DNA from: Rickettsiales bacterium
GTDB taxonomy: Bacteria > Pseudomonadota > Alphaproteobacteria > Rickettsiales > UBA1997
DNA length: 37,795 nt
Reading direction: 5' to 3'
NCBI GenBank assembly: GCA_017475895.1
Contig: JAFVEQ010000003.1
Span: 1-37,795 of the forward strand
Both the position numbers and the translations under genes were made by a program. Shown piece by piece: positions 25,004-33,000 of this stretch. The notes under the pieces were generated by a model that saw nothing but the letters and a program-made list of their open reading frames with translations, made no database searches and was not told the origin of the DNA. The first letter of the stretch is position 1, and every line of letters begins with the position of its first letter.

Positions 25004-25999
25004 GTGGCTAGAAGTTTTGAAGCATTGGAGGTATACTTAAAACCAATATCCATATTATTAAGTAAGGATGGTATAAGCGAAATATCAATAAATGAACCAA
25101 ACGAAGCATGGGTTGAAAGACGTGGTGATATGTTTAAAGTATCACTACCAGGATATGATACAAGACACCTGAAACAACTAGCCAGATTAATTGCAGAGTC
25201 TACAGACCAGAAAATAAGCGAGGAAACGCCACTTCTGTCAGCAACGTTGCCGGCCGGCTATCGTATTCAGATAGTATTTCCACCAGCTTGTGAAAACCAC
25301 ACAGTTATAATGTCCATTCGTAAAAAATCAAGTTTAGCTTGGACGCTGGAGGATTATGATAAAATGGGAGCATTTGATAATACAGCAACAGAAAAGGTCA
25401 TTGATGAAAATAATATAATTTTGTCTAAACTACTAAAAGCAAATAGAATAAAAGATTTTTTATATCAGGCAATTTTGACCAAAAAAAACATTATAATTTC
25501 CGGAGGTACATCCACGGGTAAAACCACATTCACAAATGCCTGTCTAAGAGCAATACCAAAAGTAGAGAGGTTAATAACTGTAGAGGATGCTAGGGAAATT
25601 GATTTAGAGCAACATCCAAACAAGGTTCATCTGTTAGCTTCAAAGGGTGGGCAAGGTAGAGCAAATGTAACGGCACAGGATCTAATCGAAGCTTGTCTTC
25701 GTCTGAGACCAGAAAGAATTATAGTGGGTGAGTTGAGAGGATCTGAAGCTTTCGCTTTTTTAAGAGCAATAAACACCGGACACCCAGGGTCAATTTCAAC
25801 ACTCCACGCCGATACGCCTGAAATGGCTCTGCAACAGTTAAAACTTATGGTTATGCAGGCAGGGCTTGGTATGCCACCAGACGATATTATGAACTACATT
25901 AAAAATGTTGTGGATATAGTGGTTCAATTAAAAAGGGGAGCAAAAGGTAGAAGGTATATTTCGGAAATATATTTTAAAGATAAAGAGGCAACAATATAA
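25004..25999 (+). CDS. virB11: Type IV secretion ATPase VirB11
   Basis: 331 residues with a GTG start behind GGAG. Hexameric traffic ATPase at the cytoplasmic face of the type IV secretion channel. Walker A is G167-G-T-S-T-G-K-T-T175. The Asp box (V-E-D-A-R-E-I), Walker B (I-V-G-E-L-R-G-S-E) and His box (G-H-P-G-S-I-S-T-L-H-A-D) are all intact, so it should be active. N-terminal domain S-E-I-S-I-N-E-P-N-E is typical. It is directly preceded by virB10 and followed six bases later by gpsA. No other vir genes lie nearby. Confidence 0.96.
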   Translation: MARSFEALEVYLKPISILLSKDGISEISINEPNEAWVERRGDMFKVSLPGYDTRHLKQLARLIAESTDQKISEETPLLSATLPAGYRIQIVFPPACENHTVIMSIRKKSSLAWTLEDYDKMGAFDNTATEKVIDENNIILSKLLKANRIKDFLYQAILTKKNIIISGGTSTGKTTFTNACLRAIPKVERLITVEDAREIDLEQHPNKVHLLASKGGQGRANVTAQDLIEACLRLRPERIIVGELRGSEAFAFLRAINTGHPGSISTLHADTPEMALQQLKLMVMQAGLGMPPDDIMNYIKNVVDIVVQLKRGAKGRRYISEIYFKDKEATI

Positions 26000-26005
26000 A
26001 TAGAT

Positions 26006-26989
26006 ATGAGTAGTAAATATAAATGTGATAACGTATCAGTTATAGGCTGTGGCAGATGGGGAAGTTTTTTATCCTATTATCTAGCCACTTACTGCGTGCA
26101 AAACGTATTACTGTACGGAAGAGAAAACAGTAAAGATTTTAATTGTTTAAAAACCACAGGGAAAAATGAATATTTGACACTTCCACAAAACATCACTTTA
26201 ACGTCAAATGTGGAAGATGCTTTAAAAAACAACATAATTGTCATATCAATTCCATGTCAAAATTTAAGAGACTTAGCAAAACAGCTAAACAACTATAATT
26301 TGGAAGATAAAACTTTTATTCTGGCAATGAAAGGATTAGAGCAAAACACAAGCAAAAGACTGACAGAAATTATCGATGAAGAAATAAAATATGACGTAAA
26401 TACATGCGTTCTGCTAGGTCCGGGGCATGTACAGGATTATCTAAAAAAAGTCCCAAGCTGTGCTGTGGTGGACTCCAACAATTCCGATGTTAAAAAGTAC
26501 ATAGCAAACCTGTTCAACAGTGAACTGATGCGTGTATATTATGGAAATGATTTGATTGGTAATGAAGTTGGAGCAGCTTTAAAAAACGTTATAGGAATAG
26601 CCGCCGGAATACTTGATGGACTTGATTGGTATGGTCTGAAGGGGGCGCTTATGACAAGAGCACCTATAGAAGTTGGTAGAATAATCAAAAAATTCGGCGG
26701 AAATCCCAATAGCGCCTATGGTCTAGCACATTTAGGGGATTATGAAGCAACTCTGTTTTCAAAAAATAGTCACAATAGACAATTTGGTGAAAATCTAGTA
26801 AAAAAGACTGAATTTAGCAAACTGGCAGAAGGTTACTATACATTAAAAGCCATTTATGATTTCGTAAAAAAAACAAACACCTATGCCCCAATATGCGAGG
26901 CACTATATGACTTTGTTTACGAACAACAGAGTATAGACACCGTAATACATGGACTTTTTGATAGACCAATCAAAGGTGAATTTGAATAA
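26006..26989 (+). CDS. gpsA: Glycerol-3-phosphate dehydrogenase [NAD(P)+]
   Basis: Makes sn-glycerol-3-phosphate from dihydroxyacetone phosphate for phospholipid synthesis. 327 residues, the family length. N-terminal dinucleotide fold V-I-G-C-G-R-W-G-S, then L-G-P-G-H, the catalytic-lysine segment G-A-A-L-K-N-V-I-G-I-A-A-G, and the C-terminal helical domain with A-L-M-T-R-A-P-I-E-V and H-L-G-D. The R-N-x-x-F-G loop reads N-R-Q-F-G. It is the last gene of the BI-1 to gpsA run and meets yidC tail-to-tail with a 16-bp gap. Confidence 0.93.
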   Translation: MSSKYKCDNVSVIGCGRWGSFLSYYLATYCVQNVLLYGRENSKDFNCLKTTGKNEYLTLPQNITLTSNVEDALKNNIIVISIPCQNLRDLAKQLNNYNLEDKTFILAMKGLEQNTSKRLTEIIDEEIKYDVNTCVLLGPGHVQDYLKKVPSCAVVDSNNSDVKKYIANLFNSELMRVYYGNDLIGNEVGAALKNVIGIAAGILDGLDWYGLKGALMTRAPIEVGRIIKKFGGNPNSAYGLAHLGDYEATLFSKNSHNRQFGENLVKKTEFSKLAEGYYTLKAIYDFVKKTNTYAPICEALYDFVYEQQSIDTVIHGLFDRPIKGEFE

Positions 26990-27005
26990 TAACAACAAAC
27001 ACAGT

Positions 27006-28664
27006 TTATTTATTCATATATTTTTTAGAAATATACAGCTGTTGTAACAACGTAATTATGTTGTTAAATGTCCAGTAAAGCAGTAGTCCTGCCGGAAACC
27101 CAGAAAACATAAACAAAAATAGTAAAGGTAAATATTTACCCATTTTATTTGCCGTTTCAGCATCCTTGTCCATCTTTACTTTTCCGTCACCAGACATATT
27201 TTCAGTTACCTTCTGTTGAATATACATGGTTAAAGCCATTATACAGGGTAAAAGTCCAATCTTATACGAGACATTGTAATTTAAAAGTCCAAACAGATTA
27301 AATATTGTGGTTTGATCTGCTATCGACAAATCTTTTATGTAACCAAAGAACGGTGCCTGTCTCATCTTCAAGCTAACAGAAATAACCTTATATAATGAGA
27401 AAAATACAGGTATCTGCACAAAAATTGGAATAATACTGGAAAGCGGGTTTAATTCATATTTCTTATACAATTTAACAACCTCCTGCTGTAGAGCAACCCT
27501 ATCGTCTTTATATTTTTCCTGTAGCCTCTTCAGTTCCGGCTGTACTTTTTTCATCTTAGCCATTGAAACAAAAGAATTTCTTATAGTTGGATACAACAAA
27601 ATTTTAATTATAACGGTCAACAGTATAATCGCCAAACCAAAATTATTTGTAACTTTATTAAAGAAATTTAATATTGAATTTAATGGTTTTGACAATATGT
27701 AAAATAATCCAAAATCTATACTTCTATCAAATAATGCAACACCATCGTTGTCCCTATATTCCTTTAAAATGTCAAGATCTTTAGCTCCTATAAATATTTT
27801 GTTTTTTGTACCAGCAAAAGAATTCTTAGCTATTATCAAGTTATTTTTTGTGGTATACTGAAGTTTAACTCTGTTGTTTTTGCCAACATAGTTAACCGTT
27901 CCGTTTGTCTTATCTTCATTGATTATAGCCGTTAACCAGTACTTACTGGTCAAACCAGCCCAATCAAACTTTTCAAACTCAATATTTTTGTTTTTTACTT
28001 TTTTATTTTTTATCTCTTCAAGTTTATTATTAAACACACCAACACCACCATTAAAACCAGTTAAATCAGTATTGCTACTATCTTGTATTTTTGTTATCTG
28101 CCAAACTGGCTTCAAATATAATTTTTCATATTTGTTATTCTCTACCACCTGCTCCACATTCAACATATATTTATCATCCAAATGTAAAGCTATTTTAAAG
28201 ATTATTCCATCACCATTATCATAGCTGAATATGGTTTTGTTACCATCCCGTTCACTGTTCCACAGAGAATTGTTATCTGGCAAAACTGCACCATTGGTAA
28301 AAGACAGCCAGTTTATATCAATAAAATATTTATTGTTTAACAATTTTACATTTTCATCAGAATCAACGTTGATGGTGTATTTTTTTAAAATTACATCATC
28401 AATCTTAAGACCCTTAGTGTTAATCTTTAATTTTAGGTAATCATTCTCGACAATTACATCTTCACCAAAGACATCGTTACTTTTATTTTTTTCTTCATTT
28501 TGCAGTAGCAACTCTTCTTCTCTCAGTTCTCTTTGTTTATTCTCCAGTTTTTTTCTTAATGGTTTTATAATGAAAAATTCTGAAATTAAAAAGAATACAA
28601 CAAAAAGTATAATTGTTTTTTTTGTGTCGTTGTTGTCAGTTTTTGCTGGACTTATATTTTTCAT
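27006..28664 (-). CDS. yidC: Membrane protein insertase YidC
   Basis: 552 residues, full proteobacterial form. An N-terminal membrane helix (about 18-35) is followed by a large periplasmic beta domain (about 70-330), then the conserved five-helix insertase core. The core has G-L-A-I-I-L-L-T-V-I-I-K-I-L-L-Y-P, a cytosolic coiled coil M-K-K-V-Q-P-E-L-K-R-L-Q, the L-S-S-I-I-P-I-F-V-Q-I-P-V-F segment and W-T-F-N-N near the C-terminus. The groove residue, Arg in E. coli, is Lys here, which I recall as common in Alphaproteobacteria. It inserts membrane proteins alone or with SecYEG. It is divergent from the D,D-carboxypeptidase gene. Confidence 0.97.
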   Translation of the reverse strand: MKNISPAKTDNNDTKKTIILFVVFFLISEFFIIKPLRKKLENKQRELREEELLLQNEEKNKSNDVFGEDVIVENDYLKLKINTKGLKIDDVILKKYTINVDSDENVKLLNNKYFIDINWLSFTNGAVLPDNNSLWNSERDGNKTIFSYDNGDGIIFKIALHLDDKYMLNVEQVVENNKYEKLYLKPVWQITKIQDSSNTDLTGFNGGVGVFNNKLEEIKNKKVKNKNIEFEKFDWAGLTSKYWLTAIINEDKTNGTVNYVGKNNRVKLQYTTKNNLIIAKNSFAGTKNKIFIGAKDLDILKEYRDNDGVALFDRSIDFGLFYILSKPLNSILNFFNKVTNNFGLAIILLTVIIKILLYPTIRNSFVSMAKMKKVQPELKRLQEKYKDDRVALQQEVVKLYKKYELNPLSSIIPIFVQIPVFFSLYKVISVSLKMRQAPFFGYIKDLSIADQTTIFNLFGLLNYNVSYKIGLLPCIMALTMYIQQKVTENMSGDGKVKMDKDAETANKMGKYLPLLFLFMFSGFPAGLLLYWTFNNIITLLQQLYISKKYMNK

Positions 28665-28675
28665 AAATTATTATC

Positions 28676-28703
28676 TTGATGACTTTAATAATCCAATTAT
28701 AAA
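28676..28703 (+). promoter_or_regulatory. Promoter of dacA
   Basis: TTGATG (28676-28681), 16-nt spacer, TATAAA (28698-28703). Predicted start near 28710, about 15 nt before the ATG. The -10 box overlaps that of yidC. Confidence 0.55.
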
Positions 28704-28723
28704 AATAAAAAAAATCTAGTCAA
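28696..28723 (-). promoter_or_regulatory. Promoter of yidC
   Basis: Minus strand TTGACT (28718-28723), 16-nt spacer, TATAAT (28696-28701). Predicted start near 28689, about 25 nt before the yidC ATG. Confidence 0.6.
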
Positions 28724-28724
28724 T

Positions 28725-29891
28725 ATGAAAAAAGCAAAAATATTAATTTTAATATTACTACTTTTTATGGTAGAAACAGTAAAAGTAAAGGCAAAAGAAA
28801 GCAATGGTTATGGTGATAGTTTGGATATAGAAGCAAAATATGCAGTACTACTTGACTACGACACTATGGATATTTTATACAAAAAAAATATGAACGAGAT
28901 AACCGCTCCGTCATCAACCACAAAACTAATGACTGCCTATATTATTTTTGATCTATTGGAGGAAAATAAAATAAATTTGAATGATAAGTTTAAAGTAAGT
29001 ATAAGGGCATGGCGACAGGAGGGAACAAGAATGTTTTTGGAACCAGAATGGAAAATCAGTGTCGACGAACTTCTAAAGGGTTTGATAATAGTTTCCGGAA
29101 ATGATGCCGCCATGGTACTGGCGGAGGGTGCAGCTGGCAACATTGATGATTTTGTGGTTTTAATGAACAAAAAAGCTAAAGAGTTGGGTATGGAAAACAC
29201 AAATTTTGTTAACCCAAATGGATTATATGAAAAAAATCATTTCATGTCCGTTTATGACTTAGGCCTTTTATCAAGAGCATTAATAAAAAATCATCGTAAG
29301 TATTACAAAAGATATTTTTCACAAAAGAGCTACAGCTTTAATAACATAAGTCAAAAAAATAGAAATTGGCTTCTGGAGGAATATGAGGGAGCCGACGGTT
29401 TAAAAACAGGTTTCACAGACTATGGTAAATATTCCGTATCAGCATCCGCCATCAGACACGGTAAAAGGTTAATTGCCGTAGTAAACGGAGCAGACAGCGA
29501 AAGAAGTAGGATAAATCAAGCAAAAAGACTACTCGACTACGGTTTCAGCAACTACAGTTACATAGATTTATACAAATCCGCCGATACCGTTGGAGAGGTA
29601 AGCGTTCTATTTGGTAAAAACAAAAAAGTTTACGCCTACACAAAAGAAGATATATCTTACGCAGCAAAAAAAGAAGATGTTGGTAACCTGAAGGTAAAAT
29701 TTGTTTCCAACAAATATCTACAGGCTCCTATTAAAAGAGATACAAAAATCGCTGAAATACACATAATTGATGGAAATTATACAAAAAAATTTGACCTATT
29801 CGCCGAAGATGATGTTGAAGTGGCAACAAAGTTCAGAAAGATCAAATCACTGTTTCTATACAACAGTAAAAAACTAGTGGGAATCGAGTAG
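28725..29891 (+). CDS. dacA: D-alanyl-D-alanine carboxypeptidase (PBP5/6, DacA-like)
   Basis: 388 residues. Signal peptide about 1-23 (ending V-K-A). Low-molecular-weight penicillin-binding protein that trims the terminal D-Ala of peptidoglycan stem peptides. The serine-peptidase triad is complete: S64-T-T-K67, S124-G-N126 and K227-T-G229. A C-terminal beta domain (about 280-375) is followed by an amphipathic tail F-R-K-I-K-S-L-F that should anchor it to the outer face of the inner membrane. It has its own promoter, divergent from yidC. No Shine-Dalgarno is seen in the short leader. It ends five bases from the tail of the TPR gene. Confidence 0.95.
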   Translation: MKKAKILILILLLFMVETVKVKAKESNGYGDSLDIEAKYAVLLDYDTMDILYKKNMNEITAPSSTTKLMTAYIIFDLLEENKINLNDKFKVSIRAWRQEGTRMFLEPEWKISVDELLKGLIIVSGNDAAMVLAEGAAGNIDDFVVLMNKKAKELGMENTNFVNPNGLYEKNHFMSVYDLGLLSRALIKNHRKYYKRYFSQKSYSFNNISQKNRNWLLEEYEGADGLKTGFTDYGKYSVSASAIRHGKRLIAVVNGADSERSRINQAKRLLDYGFSNYSYIDLYKSADTVGEVSVLFGKNKKVYAYTKEDISYAAKKEDVGNLKVKFVSNKYLQAPIKRDTKIAEIHIIDGNYTKKFDLFAEDDVEVATKFRKIKSLFLYNSKKLVGIE

Positions 29892-29896
29892 ATTAA

Positions 29897-31603
29897 TTAT
29901 TTTTTGTTTATAATTTCATTTAGTGCTTCGACTTTGTCGGTTGCATACTTTATGTAGTGGTGGTCGTACCTGTATATGTAGTTACCAACATCAACAGCCT
30001 TTTTAGCATACTTTAGAGCACTTTCAAGATTTCCCTGTCTTTTGTAATTATCCGACATGTAGCAGTATAGGGTAAATAGTTGCGAATACCTGTCCTTTAA
30101 CTCGACCTCCGCCTTTAGATATTCATATTCAGTAGTACTAATACCCATTCTTTCCTTTACAAAGGCATTTAATATGAAGCTACAACAATCTGGTTTCATA
30201 TCCATTTTTCTGTACATATTGTGTATTTTTTTGTATTGTTCTGGAACTTTAGTAAATTCACTAGAATAGCTATCTATTGATGCAATTTTTTCCATAATGC
30301 TTAATCTTGTAAAAATATTTCTACCGGTTAAACTAAGTGCTTTATTTAAATACATTTTAGCAAGTTTTGGATTTTTTATAAAGTATGAAAAATCCAATAA
30401 CTCTGCTATGTTAACGTAGCCGTTTACGTCGTTACTGTTTTTTGCTATATACTTCTCCGATAATTTCAGAGCAACATCACAAGCTTTTTTTGCTTTAACC
30501 GTCTCCTTTAGATACTCATAGTTCAGACATTCTAGATACTTAGCCTTTGAGTATAGCAATTCATTATCGGCTATTAGTTTTGCCTTTTGTGATGCCGATT
30601 TTGCAAATTTTAATCCATTTACATAGTTACCATATTTATAGTAAACATTAGATAATTTTAACAATAGAATAATGTTATTTTCAGGTGAAACCTTTCTATT
30701 TTTCAAACTCAGAGCATACTTATAGTGATTTATTGCCTCGAAGTTATTTCCTCTTATGGACATTATATCACCAATTTTCATTATAACACCGAATTTGTCA
30801 TGGTCTTTATTTTTAGCATCGATATTTATTAAACTATTTGTGTAGTAAACCATAGCATTATTATAATCTTTTACGCCATAATATAAATCACCCAAAAACA
30901 AATAAAACTTGTCAATATCATTTCGATCGTTATTGTTATTGAGAACAGACGACACTTTTAGCAAAACATTGATAGCCTCATTGGGGTTACAGCTTTTCTG
31001 GTAGAATTTTGCTAAATACATGTAGTATTTACTATCAAATTTGTTATTTTCTATAGCCTTCAGATATAATCTTTCCGCTTCGTTTTCATTAAAAAGTAAA
31101 TCATTAACCATCGCAGTTAAAAACAATTTTTTAGATATAGAATCAGTATTTACGACGCTTAAAGTTATAGTATTTATTTTCTCCCTTAATTCATATAGTC
31201 TTCCTTTCTTCAATAGAGAAAATATCTTGTGTTTATGTTTTCCGTTTATGTATTTGTTACGCTCCAAATTTTCCGTGGTGTTAATTATTTGTCTATATAT
31301 ACTGTTGTAATATTCAAAATTACCGGCTTTAGGTAAACAAGAATCTAAAGCTTTTGTTTTGTTATTTAATATAAACTGTCTGATTTTTTTGTTTTTTATT
31401 TTATTACAGGGACATCTACTGTAGAGAACCTTTATATTTGGAGAAGCTGCTATTGCCATCAAAACGAAAGCTATTGGTATCAATCCGTATAAACGTTTTT
31501 TATTTTTCAAAAAAATTGTTTTTTCCCCAGAAACATTATTGTTTACATTATTATTTATATGATTTTTTTCTTTATTTTTACGTTCAAACAATTTACCAAA
31601 CAT
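29897..31603 (-). CDS. TPR-repeat protein with one N-terminal membrane anchor
   Basis: 568 residues. A Lys/Asn-rich cytosolic tail, one membrane span (about 40-56, L-I-P-I-A-F-V-L-M-A-I), then an almost fully helical region. At least six TPR-like units can be read, for example F-L-G-D-L-Y-Y-G-V-K-D-Y-N-N-A, I-G-D-I-M-S-I-R-G-N-N-F-E-A and L-S-N-V-Y-Y-K-Y-G-N-Y, plus a last unit Y-K-R-Q-G-N-L-E-S-A-L-K-Y-A-K-K-A. No catalytic domain is seen. TPR proteins are scaffolds. The position 81 bases downstream of ftsW on the same strand hints at a division or envelope role, by context only. Confidence 0.85.
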   Translation of the reverse strand: MFGKLFERKNKEKNHINNNVNNNVSGEKTIFLKNKKRLYGLIPIAFVLMAIAASPNIKVLYSRCPCNKIKNKKIRQFILNNKTKALDSCLPKAGNFEYYNSIYRQIINTTENLERNKYINGKHKHKIFSLLKKGRLYELREKINTITLSVVNTDSISKKLFLTAMVNDLLFNENEAERLYLKAIENNKFDSKYYMYLAKFYQKSCNPNEAINVLLKVSSVLNNNNDRNDIDKFYLFLGDLYYGVKDYNNAMVYYTNSLINIDAKNKDHDKFGVIMKIGDIMSIRGNNFEAINHYKYALSLKNRKVSPENNIILLLKLSNVYYKYGNYVNGLKFAKSASQKAKLIADNELLYSKAKYLECLNYEYLKETVKAKKACDVALKLSEKYIAKNSNDVNGYVNIAELLDFSYFIKNPKLAKMYLNKALSLTGRNIFTRLSIMEKIASIDSYSSEFTKVPEQYKKIHNMYRKMDMKPDCCSFILNAFVKERMGISTTEYEYLKAEVELKDRYSQLFTLYCYMSDNYKRQGNLESALKYAKKAVDVGNYIYRYDHHYIKYATDKVEALNEIINKK

Positions 31604-31684
31604 AATAATGAATATTTTTTCTGTTACAGAGATGATAATATTTAAAAATTAAATTACAAGAAATAAGGTATAATTATAACGTTA

Positions 31685-32863
31685 TTATCTATAAATATCA
31701 TTAAAACAGCTTAAATCTAAAACATCTTCGGTTTTTATATCCAATAGGTATGTATTTTTACACAAAATCAACACAAATCCTATTAAAACCGAACTACCAA
31801 CAATGGAGGAACCACCATAACTCAAAAATGGCAAGGTCATACCCTTTGTGGGCAAAAGATTCAGTGATACACCTATATTTATGGACGTTTGTGTAACAAA
31901 CAGAAGAGATAATCCAAACAGTGACAAAAAAGTAAAGGTATCTTTACTATTGTATAGATATGCCTTTAACATTATTCTAACGGACGTATAAAAATACAAA
32001 CATAACATACAAAATACTATAACAAAACCAAATTCTTCTGTTATGGCCGGAAATATAAAATCCGTATGAACATCTGGAATAAAATTTTTAATTTCACCCT
32101 CCATAAATCCTTCACCAAATAATCCGGCGTTTTGATATGCTATTATTGATCTTTTTACCTGATAATTTGCCTTATCTGGATTTTTAATGCTGGTTAAAAA
32201 ATTATTTATTCTGCCGGAAACGTGTGGCATGGTGCTGTATATAATCACAAAAAATAACATAAACACTGGAATGGCAAGCAAAATTTTCTTGAAATTTATA
32301 AAATCCGTTAAAAATATTTGTGCAAAAAATACAGTGGTTATCAATATCAATGTACCTATATCCGGTTGCTTATATATAAAAAATATACAAAACACGTAGG
32401 AAGCTAGCGTTATAAATAAATATTTCTTTTCTTTAAGGACTGTAAATTTTTCCAATAGAAATGCATTTAATAATATTATCGTCGGTTTTAGTATTTCTGT
32501 AGGCTGTAAAGATATACCAAAAATATAAATCCATCTTTTAGCACCCTTCGTTTGAAAACCTATAAGTGGTACAAGCATCAATAAAACTAGTGAAATTAAA
32601 AATATCAAAATTGTATTTTTTCTCAACAAATCTCTATTGAAAACCGACAAAAATAGTACAATGAAAACCGATATTATAGAAAATTTCAACTGATTTTTAA
32701 AAAAATAATAGTTGCTTATGTTTATTCTATTGGCAACCGACACACTGGAACTAAATATAAATACACAGCCTAAAACTAGCAAAATAAAATACATTGTTAG
32801 TATCTTTTTATCTAGTGCTAGCGACCATTTGCCTATAAAACCTATTTTACTTCTGTCAAACAA
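31685..32863 (-). CDS. ftsW: Septal peptidoglycan glycosyltransferase FtsW
   Basis: SEDS-family polytopic protein that polymerises septal glycan with PBP3/FtsI. 392 residues and about ten membrane helices. Signatures are K-G-A-K-R-W-I-Y-I-F-G-I-S-L-Q-P-T-E-I-L-K-P, I-Y-K-Q-P-D-I-G-T (with the conserved catalytic Asp), F-I-F-P-A-I-T-E-E-F-G-F and F-L-S-Y-G-G-S-S. The N-terminus D-R-S-K-I-G-F-I-G-K-W-S-L-A-L-D resembles alphaproteobacterial FtsW rather than RodA. The start is TTG 32863. An in-frame stop lies ten codons upstream and no ATG is available. No Shine-Dalgarno is seen. The usual mur/fts cluster is absent around it. Confidence 0.9.
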   Translation of the reverse strand: MFDRSKIGFIGKWSLALDKKILTMYFILLVLGCVFIFSSSVSVANRINISNYYFFKNQLKFSIISVFIVLFLSVFNRDLLRKNTILIFLISLVLLMLVPLIGFQTKGAKRWIYIFGISLQPTEILKPTIILLNAFLLEKFTVLKEKKYLFITLASYVFCIFFIYKQPDIGTLILITTVFFAQIFLTDFINFKKILLAIPVFMLFFVIIYSTMPHVSGRINNFLTSIKNPDKANYQVKRSIIAYQNAGLFGEGFMEGEIKNFIPDVHTDFIFPAITEEFGFVIVFCMLCLYFYTSVRIMLKAYLYNSKDTFTFLSLFGLSLLFVTQTSINIGVSLNLLPTKGMTLPFLSYGGSSIVGSSVLIGFVLILCKNTYLLDIKTEDVLDLSCFNDIYR

Positions 32864-32870
32864 TTTTCTA

Positions 32871-32898
32871 TTGTTTTTTTAAATTAATAAACTATATT
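32871..32898 (+). promoter_or_regulatory. Candidate promoter of rne
   Basis: TTGTTT (32871-32876), 16-nt spacer, TATATT (32893-32898). It would leave a leader of about 95 nt before the start codon of the RNase E gene. E. coli rne autoregulates through its leader, but no specific structure is claimed here. Confidence 0.35.
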
Positions 32899-32909
32899 TT
32901 TATACGAGA

Positions 32910-32938
32910 AATATAAACTTTATAAAAAATATTTTCAA
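32910..32938 (-). promoter_or_regulatory. Candidate promoter of ftsW
   Basis: Minus strand TTGAAA (32933-32938), 17-nt spacer, TATATT (32910-32915). Predicted start near 32903, about 40 nt before the TTG at 32863. The surrounding sequence is very AT-rich, so chance matches are likely. Confidence 0.35.
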
Positions 32939-33000
32939 GGAATATATTATTATAAAATTATTAAGATTATTAAAACAATTAAATAGAATATAGGTTTAAA

